From: Pempheris klunzingeri
Taxonomy: Eukaryota; Chordata; Actinopteri; Acropomatiformes; Pempheridae
Direction: 5' to 3'
Assembly (NCBI RefSeq): GCF_042242105.1
Contig: NC_092022.1
Location: forward strand, 25,821,501 to 25,885,500
DNA: 64,000 bases
Both the position numbers and the translations under genes were made by a program. The notes under the pieces are model-generated. The model did no database searches. It was not told where the DNA came from and saw only the letters and a program-made list of their open reading frames with translations. Position 1 is the stretch's first letter, and each line of letters opens with the position of its first letter. Shown here piece by piece: positions 16,866 through 31,000 of the stretch.

Positions 16866-17033
16866 AGGTCGACATTTAAAAAACGCTGTCCAGTAACTTT
16901 GAGTGCATTAGAACACACTGAGGTACGATCACCCTCCCTGCAGGAAATACAGTCAGTGAGCATTTTAGGGTGACACTGATATCTGAACCAAGGTCCCTAC
17001 AGACGAAGCCATGGCCGAACTATACTAGATTTA
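16866..17033. repeat. Copy 2 of a local duplicated segment
   Basis: Longer version of the segment at 15329-15423. An extra ~70 bp lies between the shared blocks. Confidence 0.7.
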
Positions 17034-17772
17034 AAAGGTGATCTGCTGAACATGTGACGACATTCTCAGTTGCCATCCCTTATTGTTTTTCTTCACTAAC
17101 ATCAGCTCCAGGCAACATGAAGAAATTGAAAAGCAGAGCTCACACATTGTTCTGTTCTTCTGAACCGGAGCGTGCAGAAAGAGCTGCAGCAGTCGTGTCC
17201 GCTACGAGACAAGAAATGTTTAAGTCATGCAGGCCCATTCTAGTAGGATCTCTAAATACAAGTATGTGGCTACACAGAGCGAGCCCAGCTCTAAATGTTT
17301 TAGTGAGGTGGACTTTAAAAGTATTAACAGTACAGTACTCAACAGTGTGTCAACCAAATATGCTTTATATAGATTCAAATGGTTCCAGGTTTTGTATCAG
17401 GTCCTATCAATATCAGAAGATTTGTTTGCTGTGATCTTAAAGATGTTAACAATCTGACAAGTCGATGGAAATCATTTTGTTTTTCTACTCTATACTATTG
17501 ATAAATGACAACTACTACATCAAGCTAATTTACTTACACATGTTTGACTTAGACAAGCCGTGTCTTTACATAGCTATAAAAGAATATTGTTTCCTGGAGT
17601 ATCTGTGAGTCTGGGTCCATCTTTAAAAAAACCTCTTTTAAAACCACTTGTACTGGATTGACTTAAAGCTTGCACCGTGCTGGTACATGTTGTTGGAGCA
17701 CAGTAGGTGTTGAATAAACTCAGATTAGACCAGAGTTCGTTTCACATTCTGCATGCATTCTCTAGCTGCACT
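17034..17772. other. Region downstream of the FAM107 gene
   Basis: This should hold the 3' UTR of the FAM107 gene in its upper part. No clear minus-strand AATAAA and no other gene is visible. Confidence 0.4.
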
Positions 17773-20700
17773 TCAGGAGTTTGCAGCCTTGTTCTGGATC
17801 ACTGAATGGATCTTTCTTAGGTTCTGTCGGACTCTGACAAACTCCATCAGCTGGGCTTCCTCTCGTACCTTCTCCTTTTGTTCCCTTTCGCTCTGACGGG
17901 AGAAAAAGGAAAAGATATTAGAGAAGCAGGTGCAAAACATATTTGTGTAAAGATGCCTTCGACCCCGAGTGTTATCTGCAAGCAACAAGCATTCCTTCAG
18001 GACAAAAGTAAATGATCTGTGAGACACATAGCGTCCATGAAATGATCTCTATTAGACACTTATACACCCTCCACCATGACAAGAGGAAATAATTAGTGTA
18101 TTCTGTTATTGCTCATATTTCCGGCATGCCAGCTAAATGAATGTGGTTTTCTCAAGCTGCAGTATGATGGATGTAAGACATGATGACAGCTACACTTCAC
18201 AGATGGACACACAACACAGACCTTCCTCAGGGTAACAGAGAGAGATTAACTATCATAATTAATGCTTCTTACAAAGTCACTTCCTACACAACAACACAAG
18301 GCCCACGACATGGAAGCAGCGATGTGGTTCTCTGGTTCCTGTGGATCCTGGTCCTGGTTCTGCTGATGTGGTTCCCTGGTTCCTATGGATCCTGGTCCTG
18401 GCCCCGCTGATGTGGTTCTCCACCAGCCAATGGATGTGCGTCTGTCCAAGGCTCCAGCCTGTCCGTCCTTGGGAGCTGGATCTCTCCTTCACTGTGGTGC
18501 TCCCGGAGGTTTCTCTTTTCCCACTGGGTTTTTTGAGTTTTTCCTTCCCGAAGAAGGAGGGTCATAAAGGGCAGGTGATGCCTCGGACTGATCCACCGGA
18601 CTGATCCATTGGTCTCATCGACTGCTGGACTCTTTATTAGATTGTTTGTTCACTTACACTTGTTTATTTCAGTGAACTTTGTAAAGCACTGTGAGACACT
18701 CTGTTGTGATATTGGGCTATACAAAATAAATTGAATTGAATTGAATTGAATTGAATTGAATTGAATTGAATTGAATAGATTGTTTTTGTCAGTTTAAACT
18801 CTCACCTTGTGTGTAAATGAATATGATAACTATTGTCCATGACTAGCTGACACCTGCACCAGATTCAGCATCGCTAGAACTGAACAACACCCCGTTAGAG
18901 TCGTAGTACAATTTGGGAAGGAAGAGTTTAGCTCGGTGGAAAGGTAGCAGTCAGATGGGGCTACCTGACAGTGGTGAAGGAAACCTCGGCTAAGCCTCGG
19001 ACCCTTAGAGCTACTGTCAGACGTATATTTCCACGTCTCGTTTGATCCCTTGAGACAGTTCACTACATAGTTTGTGTCCATTTGCTTGAAAAGATTAAAT
19101 AAAGTATTTTCTGCCTCACACACCTATAAACAGGATTTATTATTACCTCAAGTTGTTTCTGCTGACGTCTCAGCAGCACATCCTCTAAGGGCGTCCTGCT
19201 CTGTTCCTCCTCTTCCTGGTTACTCTGTACCCTCTTCCTCCTCTCCAGCACCTCCTGAAGTTCTGACCTGCTGCTCAGGGCCAGACCCCTGAGCCCAGGA
19301 AGAGGCAGAGCGTCTGTTAGATATGGTGGAACGGGTGGCTTTTGTTCTGCCTCCCATATGTCCGGCATAAAGTGATAAACTAATTCCTTTAATAATTCTA
19401 ATAATTTGAGCTATTCTAATCATGTGTATCGCTGTATGTGCAGTTGGTAGTGTGGTGACTTGCCTTGGTTGAAATATAAGATTTACTTTGGGGGAATAAT
19501 GGTACCACATTTCAGCCTTGCCCATAAACTCATAAAGCCATGGCAGGACAACACAAGGCAGCAGTACCTTTGCTGTCTCCCACACATGATCCAGCTGGGC
19601 CACTTAGTAATAAATAATCACTCTTGGTTTGCACTAGTTTTTGAAAGTGGTGAAATACAAATGCAAATTTGCTCCAAATTGTCTCCAGCCACTGTGCATG
19701 ATACATGACAAATGATAATAAACCTGCAGTCAGGAACCCAAATTCTCATAGCAGATCATGATAAACTTATTAAAATAGATTTCTGCTGCTAAAATTCTGA
19801 TTTGGCTGTAAATTGTGAGGTCAGATTAACAGGCAGCAACACAAAGACCCAATGCTTTCACTGCTACAGTGTTTGTTATCAGGACAAGCTGACGGTGGAG
19901 CCAGATCGGTCCTCCTATTAACATATCACTTTACACTGCTTCACGCTCCCAGTGGCCTAAAGGACTGCAGCAGCATGGAGAGAAGGTGTATGATTCCAAA
20001 TTGAGAGAAAGAAAGAGACTCTCATGTATTCTTAATGGCACCTGCTTTAGAGAAGGATGGCTGTGGAGAGAAGCATTAGATGTGATAGATTGTGATGATG
20101 GACGCAAAAAACACATCAATTCCTACAGAAAGCTGAGTCACTGTGTTGTCATAGCACACAGGAATAGCACTTGTTTGTAATGAAATAATACCAGACTTTC
20201 TCCAGTGCGTTGCCTCTGCATGGCACCTACCTCTTGTGGGTCAGCAGCAGCTCCTTGTGAAGCTCGTTGTGAGTCCTGGAAGTCTTAACGGAGTTCGACT
20301 GACCTGGAGACGCTTCGGCTTTGACTCCATTATCTGACAGAGAAATCACGTCAACAACACGCCGACAGCACCGGATCCCTCAACAGATAAAGATCAATTC
20401 ACTCGTCTGTGAGCAGGGAGAAAGCTGCTGGTGGGTATGATAGATTCACAGTTGGATACCAGTGACATTTAAGGGCTGCTGTACCCGTATTGGACTTACT
20501 TTACACACTGAATAAGGAGTAATAGTATTAGTAGTTAGTATGTAGTGTGAAAAAGTCCACAGAAGCAGGATACTGAGGTGGTCGGATGGATCAAACACAG
20601 GACTTTCAGCCAGGAGACCACTTATTACTTATTTCAACCCAAACTAAGCTCTTTTCCTAAACCTGACCACACTTCACATCATTAGATTATATATAATGCA

Positions 20701-22119
20701 TGTTATTTGCTGGCATGTGGCTGGTCCCCATCCATCCAAAAAAAGGGCAATGAAAACGTTCTGGTGTTGTTTTGGGAGTTATTGGATATTGACCCATTCT
20801 ATGGTTTCAGTATGAGGATGAACTGTCTGTGAAATAAGAACTAATTGCTTTATTTCTGAGAGTGAGAGACGATCAGTGTCAATCTCATGTCTGTATGGAG
20901 ACGGAGACATGGTTAACCTTAATTCATACACAAACAAATGTAGGGCTGACCGTTTGCTCATCTCACCTCTGTGCTCTGAGGCGGCTGTACTCAAACAGTG
21001 GAACAGGTGAAGTACAGTGTGGGCCTCATAGAACACACTTTCTAATCCAAGAGGGATGAAGCTAAAGACAGAACGTCACAAGACAGTCAAGTCGTCTTGT
21101 CCGAGTCGCACTGACCTCTTCTGTGATTGTTGCTGTGTGGATGAGCGCTGTTCAGCATCCTGCTCCTGGAGCCCAGCTGGATCTCCACATGTGTTTGATT
21201 ACTGCTGTTAGGAAAGGAACCATTGAGCGACATGGCCTGTGGTTGAGGTGTGTTCACTTGGTGTCAGGAGCTCGGACCGGAGGTGGTTCTCAGTGCATGT
21301 AAAGACTTGATGATGGAGGGCAGCACCTGAGGACTTGCTGAGGAGCCCCAGCTCCTGCTGCATGCTGGATAGCTGCTGGGGGGGGCACAAGGTGATGACA
21401 AGAGCCAGCATCATGAGAAGAGAGATTGAAATCAGAAAGCAGAGCAGACAGAGACACAGCAGCGTGGAAACAGATAGCTTAAGTAGAGATGTGTAATTGA
21501 TCCTGTCAGTGAGCAGGCGTATATGTAAATGAGTCATCACGGAGCAGATAAGCAGTGGTAGTCAGTGAGATTTCATGCCAAAACTCCAATCTAGCTCACT
21601 GAACTAGAAAAGAGGAGGAGCAGGAGAAAAGAAATGGTGTAGGATTACAGAACTAGAAAATGTAGAAACTGATGAAAAGGCTTGTTGCATAACACTTGTC
21701 AGTTCTATATAAGAAGAACAGAAGTCTCTTATTCTTGAGCGAGAGCATTATAGTCATATTTCTACTAGTGGACATAGAACAGAAACAGTCTGTATCATGT
21801 AATGTAACACAGAGCACACAGAACACTCGGTCTAATGTTACATGACTGATTCTAAGCGGTACGCAGCAGACGGTATTCATTCCTCATAACACAGCACATC
21901 CTGATTATTTTGTGATCGTGTGTCTTAAGGGCTTGTTGAAAATTAAAGAGGCCTCACCACCGTGGAGGAAAGTGACAGTTAGAAACAGCAGCAGCTGCGT
22001 GCAGCTCTGTATGCATCAGTTAATGCAGTAGAATCTGAAGGAAAATGCATAGAGGCTTTAGCCCTACCTGTGCTGCACTGGTCCTTCATGAGAGGCTGCT
22101 GTCTGAGAACATTAGCCAT
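17773..22119 (-). CDS. FAM107-family actin-associated protein, two alternative first coding exons
   Basis: Shared exons are 20231-20333, 19147-19288 and 17773-17892 (stop at 17773). Two upstream exons both end in phase 1 with G and both join exon 20231-20333 in frame: 21116-21233 (MSLNGSFPNSSNQTHVE..., 160 aa in total) and 22068-22119 (MANVLRQQPLMKDQC..., 138 aa in total). The shared part reads VKTSRTHNELHKELLLTHKR, then GLALSSRSELQEVLERRKR, LEDVLLRRQQKQLE and FVRVRQNLRKI. This follows FAM107A (DRR1/TU3A) and FAM107B block by block. The middle is a Glu/Arg/Gln-rich coiled coil. Family members bundle F-actin, act at focal adhesions and in the nucleus, and are stress- and glucocorticoid-induced. 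Residues match both paralogues, so no symbol is given. The core is certain; the two promoters are inferred from splice phase. Confidence 0.88.
18315..18780 (+). mobile_element. Dispersed fish repeat with internal 44-bp-type module and ATTGA tail
   Basis: It starts with two degenerate copies of the TTCCTGTGGATCCTGGTCCT module also found at 54.6 and 55.4 kb. A body follows with GGAGTTTTTCC-like and GGGCTATACAAAATAAATTG motifs, known as a common percomorph interspersed repeat, and the element ends in a pentanucleotide (ATTGA)n tail at 18727-18775. It lies in intron 3 of the FAM107 gene, between exons 19147-19288 and 17773-17892. Confidence 0.65.
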
Positions 22120-25100
22120 CGTGTGGAGCTGACAGACAGCGATCCTATTGAGAGCAGTGTTACTTGAGAGCCCTGAATGTGGCGCTCACTTACTGTCCAG
22201 CCCCTCATGTCCACCGTCCACATGTAGACAGTGTCAGAGAAGTCGAGCCGAGCACTGCACTTCTGGAAACGGTGCCTTCACCCGTTTGTCACATACACAG
22301 CATTCATTGGTCAACTCTGCAAGACATGCTGTGCACCGTTGCTGGGATTCTCATCCGTGCAAAAACCATGTAGCGCTATTCAACTCTAAAATATCAAGTG
22401 TTTCCACGTGTGCTCTTCTGCACAACCAGCCAAACTCATTTAATGTTTCTTACAATACACAGTCATCTTTACATGCACGTGTATAATCATACCCACTTTA
22501 TCATCTGTACATCTACATGTTTTCAGTTTCCCTTTGCTCGGCCACTGGCCTGGTGTCACAGTCTGCTGCCTGTCAGATGTTTTTGTCCTTTTTGGAACAG
22601 TGCTGTATCTTTGGTCGCTCAGACACCAACCGTGTGGCAGCGTCCTGTAATTACTGTTTGTGGCAGCAGAGGCTGCTGCTGCTGCTCAACAGGAGTTCTG
22701 TGGTCTCTCTTTACTCGACATGATGAGGACTGTGACAGCAGCTGTTCTGTGCCTCTGGAGGACTTCTGACACGTCTGATAAAATAGTGATGTCATCAGGG
22801 TTATCTCAGCTTGAGGTGGGACGCTTCCATTTTTTGATTTTTTTTTTTTTGTTTAAAACTGGGGTTAATGAAACTCAGAGAAAGAAAGAAAAATCCAAGC
22901 AACAGGAAGACAAGACAAGATGGGAAATGAAAAAAAGAAATGATCCCGGTGGGAAACATGACTGCGATCAGTCTGTCAGTGGGTCTCTTCACTGACTGTC
23001 ATGTACCTGGACTGAGTCCTGACATGGAATGGAGATGTGGGCCATCAGATCTGTGGAAAATCACCAACAGTAGAGTCGCCCAGGACACATACTCTGAGCG
23101 ACTGGATCTCAATGTGTCCTCAATGTGTCCTGACACCTGTACTCACAGCTGTCCACTTGTGATCGGATCGCCCAAGCTGCATGTTGGTCATGTTTGTCCT
23201 GCAGGTAGCATTAAAACCCTTCCACAGAATGTCTTGCCCCCTTGCTTTAGGGGCATGCAATACAATTTTGCCCAGCAGATTTTGGTCTGACTGCAGCCTC
23301 ACAGGAACAGGAACGGTCATGGTATGGCAAGGGGGGGTTTTACAGATCATTAGAGCTGTGTGGGGCCGTAGGGCTCGCTGCTGTAGGGGGTTACCTGTTA
23401 CAGGGGATCATTCAGCTCTCATAAAGACGTAGCATGTCAGGGGAGGTGGGGTTCACTATAAAGGTGGGGTCATAATACCCTGGGCCACTCCAGCTGTCAC
23501 TGCACAGCCTGATTCAGGGGGTCAGGGAGTTCATTCTGTTATTTGTGCCTGTTTAATTCCTTATGAAGCCAGAGGAGAGTGCAAATCTGCTACTTCCTCT
23601 AAGTTAACACATGTGCTCCAATATTTTAACAGGCAGTCTTTCTATAAAAACTGATTTTCTCAGTCCACATGTGAATGTTAACAAACCTTCCTCACTTTAA
23701 TAATTCACTGCTTAAGATTCTAATTCCTAACAAATGATAATCCTGATTTGTATCAATCAAACTAGGTGCAAAAGGATCCATGTTATTGAAAATCAGAATA
23801 GAATTGTATTAGATTTAGTTTATTAATTTCTTATCAGCATACAAGACAGTACAATTGTACATACTAACAAAAACAAGGAAGGAATAACCAAAATATGTAT
23901 GTATATATCAAAACATCATCATATTAGTTCAAGATACCCCTCCCTGATTGTTATTCAGCCCAAAGACCCCAAAACCCCAACTGATCTCTCACTTCACTCT
24001 AAAGTTCACTCTGAAGCGTTCACAGCTGAGCTTCTGAACAGAAGGAAAGTTGATTCAAAGTGAAGTCCTTCACTTTCACACCGCTTCACGTCTCAGAAAA
24101 CACATCCAGCCACTGATGGACCTCAACCCACGATGTTCACGAGAATATTATGATGAATGTACCACCGGTAGAACAAAAAGCCCACAGCTTTCTATATATT
24201 TTATCATCACTGTTAATATCTCCGTTCACATTGCTTGGTATCCATTCACATTTTTGTGGCTTGCAGAGTGAAAAGTAGCTTAAACATTTGGTACTATTCT
24301 GGAAACAATGAGGGAATGAAGTGGGAGGACAACTCATCCACAAAGTGTGCCCCCAACTAAGTCTCTGTCCTCTACTGGAGACGATGTTAAATGGAATAAC
24401 ATTTTTAAATAATTCTAACTTTTTCTTACCCAACATATTGTTAAGAGCAGAAGAGATATGATTAGGGCTCATCTTTTTTCCCAAAAGAAAAGTCTGTCTT
24501 GTGAATATTTAGGATTTAATTTGCAGCAATCGCTCGACGTGTCTACACAAAAACGTGAAGAGCTCCCAGTGTTTAGTCAGAGCCGGAGACAGCACCAGGT
24601 TTTTTCATGTGTGGGGACAGATCTCTGACACAATGAGCCCTACTGTCTAATAACAAAACTCTAAACCAATCACAACTACTCACCAACCATCCTCTACCTC
24701 CAAACCCCCCCACACAGCCTTACAGCTCTCAGCCAGCAGTGATGAACTGGGAGGAAAAGGATCATCCTAAGAACGGCGTGCAGAAACATTTGTTTGATTA
24801 TTCATGAAGAACATTTCAGTCACAGTGTTGCTGTGCATCAACAGACAGAACAACAAGTCAGCTTGCATATTATTTTACACAAACCAAACATTTCTTCCTC
24901 AGACATTTACAAAGTGGTTCCAAAGCAAACATGTAAGAACAAATGTGTCCTACAGAGAAATAAAAAAAACATTAAAATTAAAAGATCTCAGGCAGAAATG
25001 ATTCAAATTTGATAATCCTGAAGGTCACTGCTATTAGAACAAACACCCGTTCACTATACACACACTTTAGAAATGCTTTAAACATCCTTTTGTAAATGCA

Positions 25101-26290
25101 GCTGCAGTAACATCACCATGACAACGAATGTAAAGTCAACTGAAATAATGGAGCAGCGTTTTCTCTCCAACAAAGTTAGTGATGAGCTGCACAGGCTGCA
25201 CCACGATCGATCTGAACAAATGATGTGTTTGGAATTTGTTGCTTGTTTCAATTTAAATTGATTTTTGAAACAGTGACAGGCACACAGGCCGTGGTCGACA
25301 CGCTGTTCCTGCTGGATTACCATTAAAGCACATATCATAAAATAATGGCAGTCCCTGATCTGTAATCTACGGTGTAATGAAGGGTGAGTTTCTAGGGGCT
25401 GCTGCCGAGCATCCATGAACACAATCCACAGAACGCTCTTCAGGATTAACGCTTAGGGAAACTAATGTGGAGTTAAAGTTCTATCAAGGTCAAATCTACC
25501 ATCTCAGGATTACAACACTTAAATCAAGTACGTGCAAATTGTGCAAATCTCTTGGCTAAAAAGATTTACCTGATTACAAACAGCACACAAGCTGGAAAGG
25601 GCCTCACAGCAAGTAAAGGGCCAAATGAAATGGAATGACTGGCATTCAGGGCTGGTTTCAATCAAACCAAAAGGACGTGATGATGTTGATTAGAGGAAGT
25701 GACACACTTCTTCTTTTGAGAGGACACTATTCACAGTTCTGCAGAAGTCACACTTCCCCTTCCTGCCACTCTTTTACCAGATCACTCCACTTTTAAAACA
25801 CTATTAGTGGTCCTGTGTCGACTCTCCAGGTTGATCTGGGGCAGTGAGCAAATACTGGGAACATTAAATAAAAAGAGCAAAGCCTTGGCTATCATTCATA
25901 TCAGGCATGAAAACATCTGACTGACTTCACTGCCGAGCTCTGGGTACGTGGGTCTGAACCACTAATCCATCGATCTAAGAATGAACACATGGTAAACGTT
26001 TGTTTATATGTCCAGTTCTGAAACAGAGAGCAGTTCCTGGAAGATGTAGACGCACAACTTTCACTTCCAGATTAGTGGTGACAGTTTCGAACCGTCTGTG
26101 AGCTCATCGGGCCGATGCTAGAACTCCAAATGATATGTCTTATAACCGTGCCGTGCCAAACCAAGGCACCAGAAGCACTGCACGCTTTCTGCTTTGCACT
26201 TTGTTCACAATTCTGCAAGTTTCTCCAACAACTGTGGAAAACACTTCTATCATTCTGTTCTAAAGGCATACATACCTGAAACTGGTAACA
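22120..26290. other. Intergenic region between the FAM107 and efhd2 genes, distal part
   Basis: About 4 kb with no exon-like frame backed by splice sites or similarity. The small open frames lack family resemblance. Part could be 5' regulatory sequence of the FAM107 gene. Confidence 0.45.
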
Positions 26291-26295
26291 CCCAT

Positions 26296-26296
<1 letters not shown>

Positions 26297-26344
<48 letters not shown>
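26297..26344. repeat. (CA)n microsatellite
   Basis: 24 CA units in the spacer downstream of efhd2. Confidence 0.95.
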
Positions 26345-26348
<4 letters not shown>

Positions 26349-27825
26349 GGCACATTACACCAACTGAACACCAATCAGTCTGAGCCTCAGCTCTACAAAC
26401 GGACCTCAGGTAAGATCACCCCTCCTGCAAGAACTTTGCAAACTCAGAGGCAGTGAGAGTGACAGGAAGAGGAGGAGAAGGAGAAGATTGAGGACATGAT
26501 CAAGAACATGGGGAACAGGCAATAGAGGAGACCTGGCTCTGATGACGTTAGGGCCACTCTGGTGTCATAAATCATGGCTACACAGTAGCACCCATAATAC
26601 GGACATTCAAACTCTCTATACTAGCCAGTACCTATGTCGTTGTTGCACATACAATGATTGTATCACAGTACAATACATCGTGTTATACAGTCCTACAGTA
26701 TGAGGTCTATCATGTCCCCCAGGGAACAATAAAGTAGGTCAAATGCTGTGAAGTACATCTAATACAGTTTTATGTAAAAAGGAACCTAAACAATGACATC
26801 ATGTTCTTGCATTTTACTACAAGACTGCCAGACGACCTGCTGAGGGTGGAAGGCAACGTGTGTTCACCCACTGTCACGGTCTAGTGCAGGCACCATCCCA
26901 ACAACACATGAATGAAACCAAATCATTGTTTTAGAACATCCTCCGTGTTGGTGTGTGTGCACCAACCCCCCCTGAAGCCTTCCTACGCTTGTGTTCAGTG
27001 ACGTGTGGGTTAATGTGCTGGACTGGAACATTCTTTTCTCTGAGAAATGTAAAGTATACAAAGTGCTAAAGGCAGCAGGGTTTGTATACAGTACATGGGT
27101 GTGGTGTGACTGCTGGAAAAGGATGGTTAGATTATGTAAGGTAGAGTTTCATTCTGACAGTTTGTGTTGATCCCTGATTTGGCTTGTGTGTGCAGAGCGG
27201 ACACAATGAAATTCTGCATTAGGTGTGTTAGCAACTGTGAAATACTATAAAGCCGAGGCTACAGTGGAGTCACAACGTCCTCACATTTTAGCACTGAAGT
27301 AGATAAATAAAATGAAAAACAAAGACCCAGTGTCTAGAAAAACTGCACCGAAGGGACCCATGCAGAAGATGGTGCTGAAGACTGACCACCACCAACCCGA
27401 CCCACAGGAAATTAAGTCTACCCAACACCCACCCAACCCCATTCTATAAAAATACAGAGCTGACAGTAAAAATGTAGAGCTCATCTATTTGTTCAACATT
27501 TAACACTAAGTGAATGAAGTTTCACTGGATTTAACACAAGTTCTGGAATGAGTGATGCCAAATATAGCTCAAACAAGTGGACCGACGCCGTCGGCTAGGC
27601 AGTGCAACAAGTGCACTCATCACTAGTCTATGCAGATACTAAGAACTGGACACATCTCACAGCAGTTTACAGATTTCAGCTCCACACAGCTAACTGGAGC
27701 GCTGCAGCCTCTGACAATGGCTCCTCAGTGTTGGACACAGTAGTGGCAGATTAAGTTGTATTGGAGTTACAAGTTTGATGTTTGACAGCTATTAAAAGCC
27801 AGTGAGCTGCAGAGCTAAATGAATA
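26345..27825. other. Intergenic spacer below efhd2
   Basis: I see no gene here. It may carry extended efhd2 3' UTR forms if the first poly(A) signal is bypassed. Confidence 0.4.
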
Positions 27826-27831
27826 TTTATT
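27826..27831 (-). terminator. efhd2: efhd2 poly(A) signal candidate
   Basis: AATAAA on the minus strand about 240 bases past the efhd2 stop. Further A/T-rich copies around 27845-27860 make the exact site uncertain. Confidence 0.45.
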
Positions 27832-28071
27832 TGTTATTATTATTTTTTTATTTATTTATAGTCCTCGACTTTAACTGTGCTGAGTTTTCCTGATGTGTCC
27901 AGTCCATGGTACCGTAGACTAGTGAGCAGCACATGTGGGTCATGGAGCCGCGGTGTGACTCAGGACTACCACTGTGTGACATAGAAGGAGCATTCAAACA
28001 CACATTAACAAACGGGCAGCGTTAGTGCAGCACTGACAGAGACGGGTCCTGAGGGGGGGGGCGGGGGGGGG

Positions 28072-31000
28072 TCACTTGAAAGCGGACTGCAGCTCTTTAA
28101 AAGCAGCGCGTCTCTGTTTCTGTTCCTCGGCCTGCTTCTTCTTGGCCTCCTGCTCCTGGCGGATCTCGGCCTCAAACCGGTTGGACTCATTGATGGCCTG
28201 GACCTGTGCAACAGGGGAACACGTAGACTTAGAAAGAGAAATAAAGAAAACAACAGTAGAAAATAAGCACTAGTAAATAAATATATATTGTAATGATAAT
28301 AAATATTTACACTATGAACATAAATGTTGAGAGGAGGTCAGAGCCAAAACAAAGGAGCTGATCGTGGACTAGAGGAAGAGACAGAGAGAGGAACACGCCT
28401 CCCTCTTCATCAACGGGACTACAGTGGAGAGAGTCAGCAGCTTCAGGTTCCTCAGGGTTCACATCAGCGAGGACTCGACCTGGTCTCACCACACTGACTT
28501 CATCACCAAGTCAGTGAGACAGCGGCTCTACTTCCTCCGCAGGGCATCCTGACCGGCTGCATCACCTCCTGGTACGGCAGTTGCACCGCCCTCAACCGTA
28601 AGGCTATTATCTATTTAGCTGTACATTTTATTTTATTTTATTCATTATTTTTTTAGTTGTATATACCTTATTTATATTACTTACTTGCTGGTGTGTCTTT
28701 CTTTAATGATACTGTTAAGATGTGATTTGATTTGATTTGATTTGATTTGTACAGTATGGACAGGGACATGAGGTGAGATGAGTGAAAAACAGACCCGATC
28801 AGCTACCCTGTAGTGACTGTGGACTGTTTCTCAGCCAGTGATGCTGCTGTTATAGAGTCTGATGGCTGATGGGAGGAATGACCTGTGGTAGCGTTCCTTC
28901 TTGCAGGGTGGGGGCCTCAGCCTGCTGCTGAAGGAGCTGCTGAGGGCCCCCACAGTCCCGTGCAGAGGGTGAGAGGGGTTGTCCATGATGGACTTGAGTT
29001 TTGTTAGCGTCCTCCTCTCACCCACCTCCTCTATGGAGTCCAGGGAGCAGTCCAGGACAGAGCCGGCCCTCCTGACCAGTCTGTTCAGTCTCTTTCCCTG
29101 CTCCCTCCCCCCCAGCAGACCGCTGCAGACGCCACCATAGTGTTACGTTGCTGTGAGGTTTAATCATTTTCTCCCATTTTACATGCGTAACTACGGCAAC
29201 AGTGCGCTGTGAACTCTGTGTTGTCTGCATGTGTGGAGTGTACTGCATCTCTCCTCTTCTAAAGCACTCGTGTTCGGGTGCTGGTTGATGCATTGGAGTC
29301 GACTTACTTTGGCTTCAAAGAACGTCTTGGCTCCTTTGACTCCCTCTGTGGAGACGTCGATTTCAGAGAGGCGAGCGAGGACGCCAAGGCCGCTGTCCTC
29401 CGCCAGCTCTCCTGCTGCTGCCTTCCTGAAGATCAGCAGGAACTGAGGACAGGAAGAACAGACAGACATGTAGACGGAGAGAACATCACATCGTCTGACT
29501 GATTCTAATCTGGTCTTATTGTTTCACCTCTCTGAAGCTGAGCTTGTTGTCCAGGTCCTCGTCCACCTCCTTGATCATGTTCTTTAATCCAAGGTGTGTC
29601 TGTGGAGCTCCAAGCTTCTCCATCATCAGCTTCAGCTCCATCAGGTCGATGTAGTTGTCTTTCCCGGCATCAAACCTGGACACGACCAAGTAGAACACGG
29701 GTTTGTTATGTGTGCATGCTGAGCCACTCTCAGCCTGATAACGTTCCCAAATGAACGATAAGAACATGTGAGCCAGAGCAGCAGTGAGGCTCCTGTTATA
29801 CTTTACACTTGTTACCAAACACATTTCCTGTTGGTTTGAATCTGTACTTGACATCTGTGGACACTAAAACAACTTAATAATACCAGATTATCAGATGAAG
29901 CAGGGTCAGGTCAGGGCTGATGGGTCCAGTTTGAAATGCCATTTTTCTCCCAATGGTTTTGTGACTAAGCCCACTGCTGTGTGATATAGCACCTGCTCTT
30001 TCAGTCTGAGCGTAGCATTTTATTACAATGCCATCATTTCCTCTGACATCAGTCACCACTGCCTTCATTGTGCAACGACAATCCAGCCGAACCTTGAACC
30101 TTATTTCAGGCGAGCTGTCCACTATAACACAGTGCAGAAAGCACTTAGAAGGTCTTTAAGGTTGCTGACTGAACTTCTCTTTTCTCCCGGATCTTTCTAT
30201 CAGCCATGGAGAAAACTTTTGGGCAGCAGGGTTTTCTAAATGCCAAGCATAGCCAGTGGCAGATGATATCAACTGTAGGTCATTAACCTCATTCATTCGG
30301 TCTAAAATGAAACTTTTCTGGTCTTGTTGTCTGGTTGAGAACGGCACCGCCTGACCACAAGTGGGCTTGGTTCACTTGGCCTGTGTCATTCCAGATGAGC
30401 ACACAACAGTTTCAGGTCAATCTCCCAGTTAACAAAAGGTATTTTCATCATTAGAAGGGGAGTAAAAGCCTGTCAGCTTCCCACCCCCGCAATCTACTCC
30501 AACAAGCGCTCTCAGCTTTGTACTGTGTACGAATGAGGAAGTCTGTTTATCAGATTGCACTTCCTCCCTGGCAGGCAGAGGACAGTCCAGATATGCTCAT
30601 TTCTTCCTGAACACTCACTCTGTAGTCAATAGAGTGCCTAAATCTGGCAGCCACGCACTTACTGATACACTCACAGACTCTATTATCTATCGGCCCTGCT
30701 TCACACAGACAAACTTCCACCCAAGCACGAGTACTTTCAGCTCTCTCTCTTCCAGCCTCTGTGCTCAGTAACTGTTCAATCTCTCGTTTCCACATCATTC
30801 TCACTGGCTGGCATGGTTCCACAGCTATTTTGAGATATTTGTTTTCCAAAGAGACTTCTATGAATAAAGCAAAGAGACACAGGGTCTTTTTCCCATGAAG
30901 GAAGCATTCATTAGGTACAAAGCATCACCAGATGTTTGTACTTTACTAAATTTGACAACATGACATGACAGTCACTCCTGTGTTCTGTCTGACTGACCAG

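Noticed and set aside
22120-27820. Hidden plus-strand gene in the 5.7-kb gap
   Set aside because: Small open frames there have no splice-site pattern, codon bias or family resemblance.
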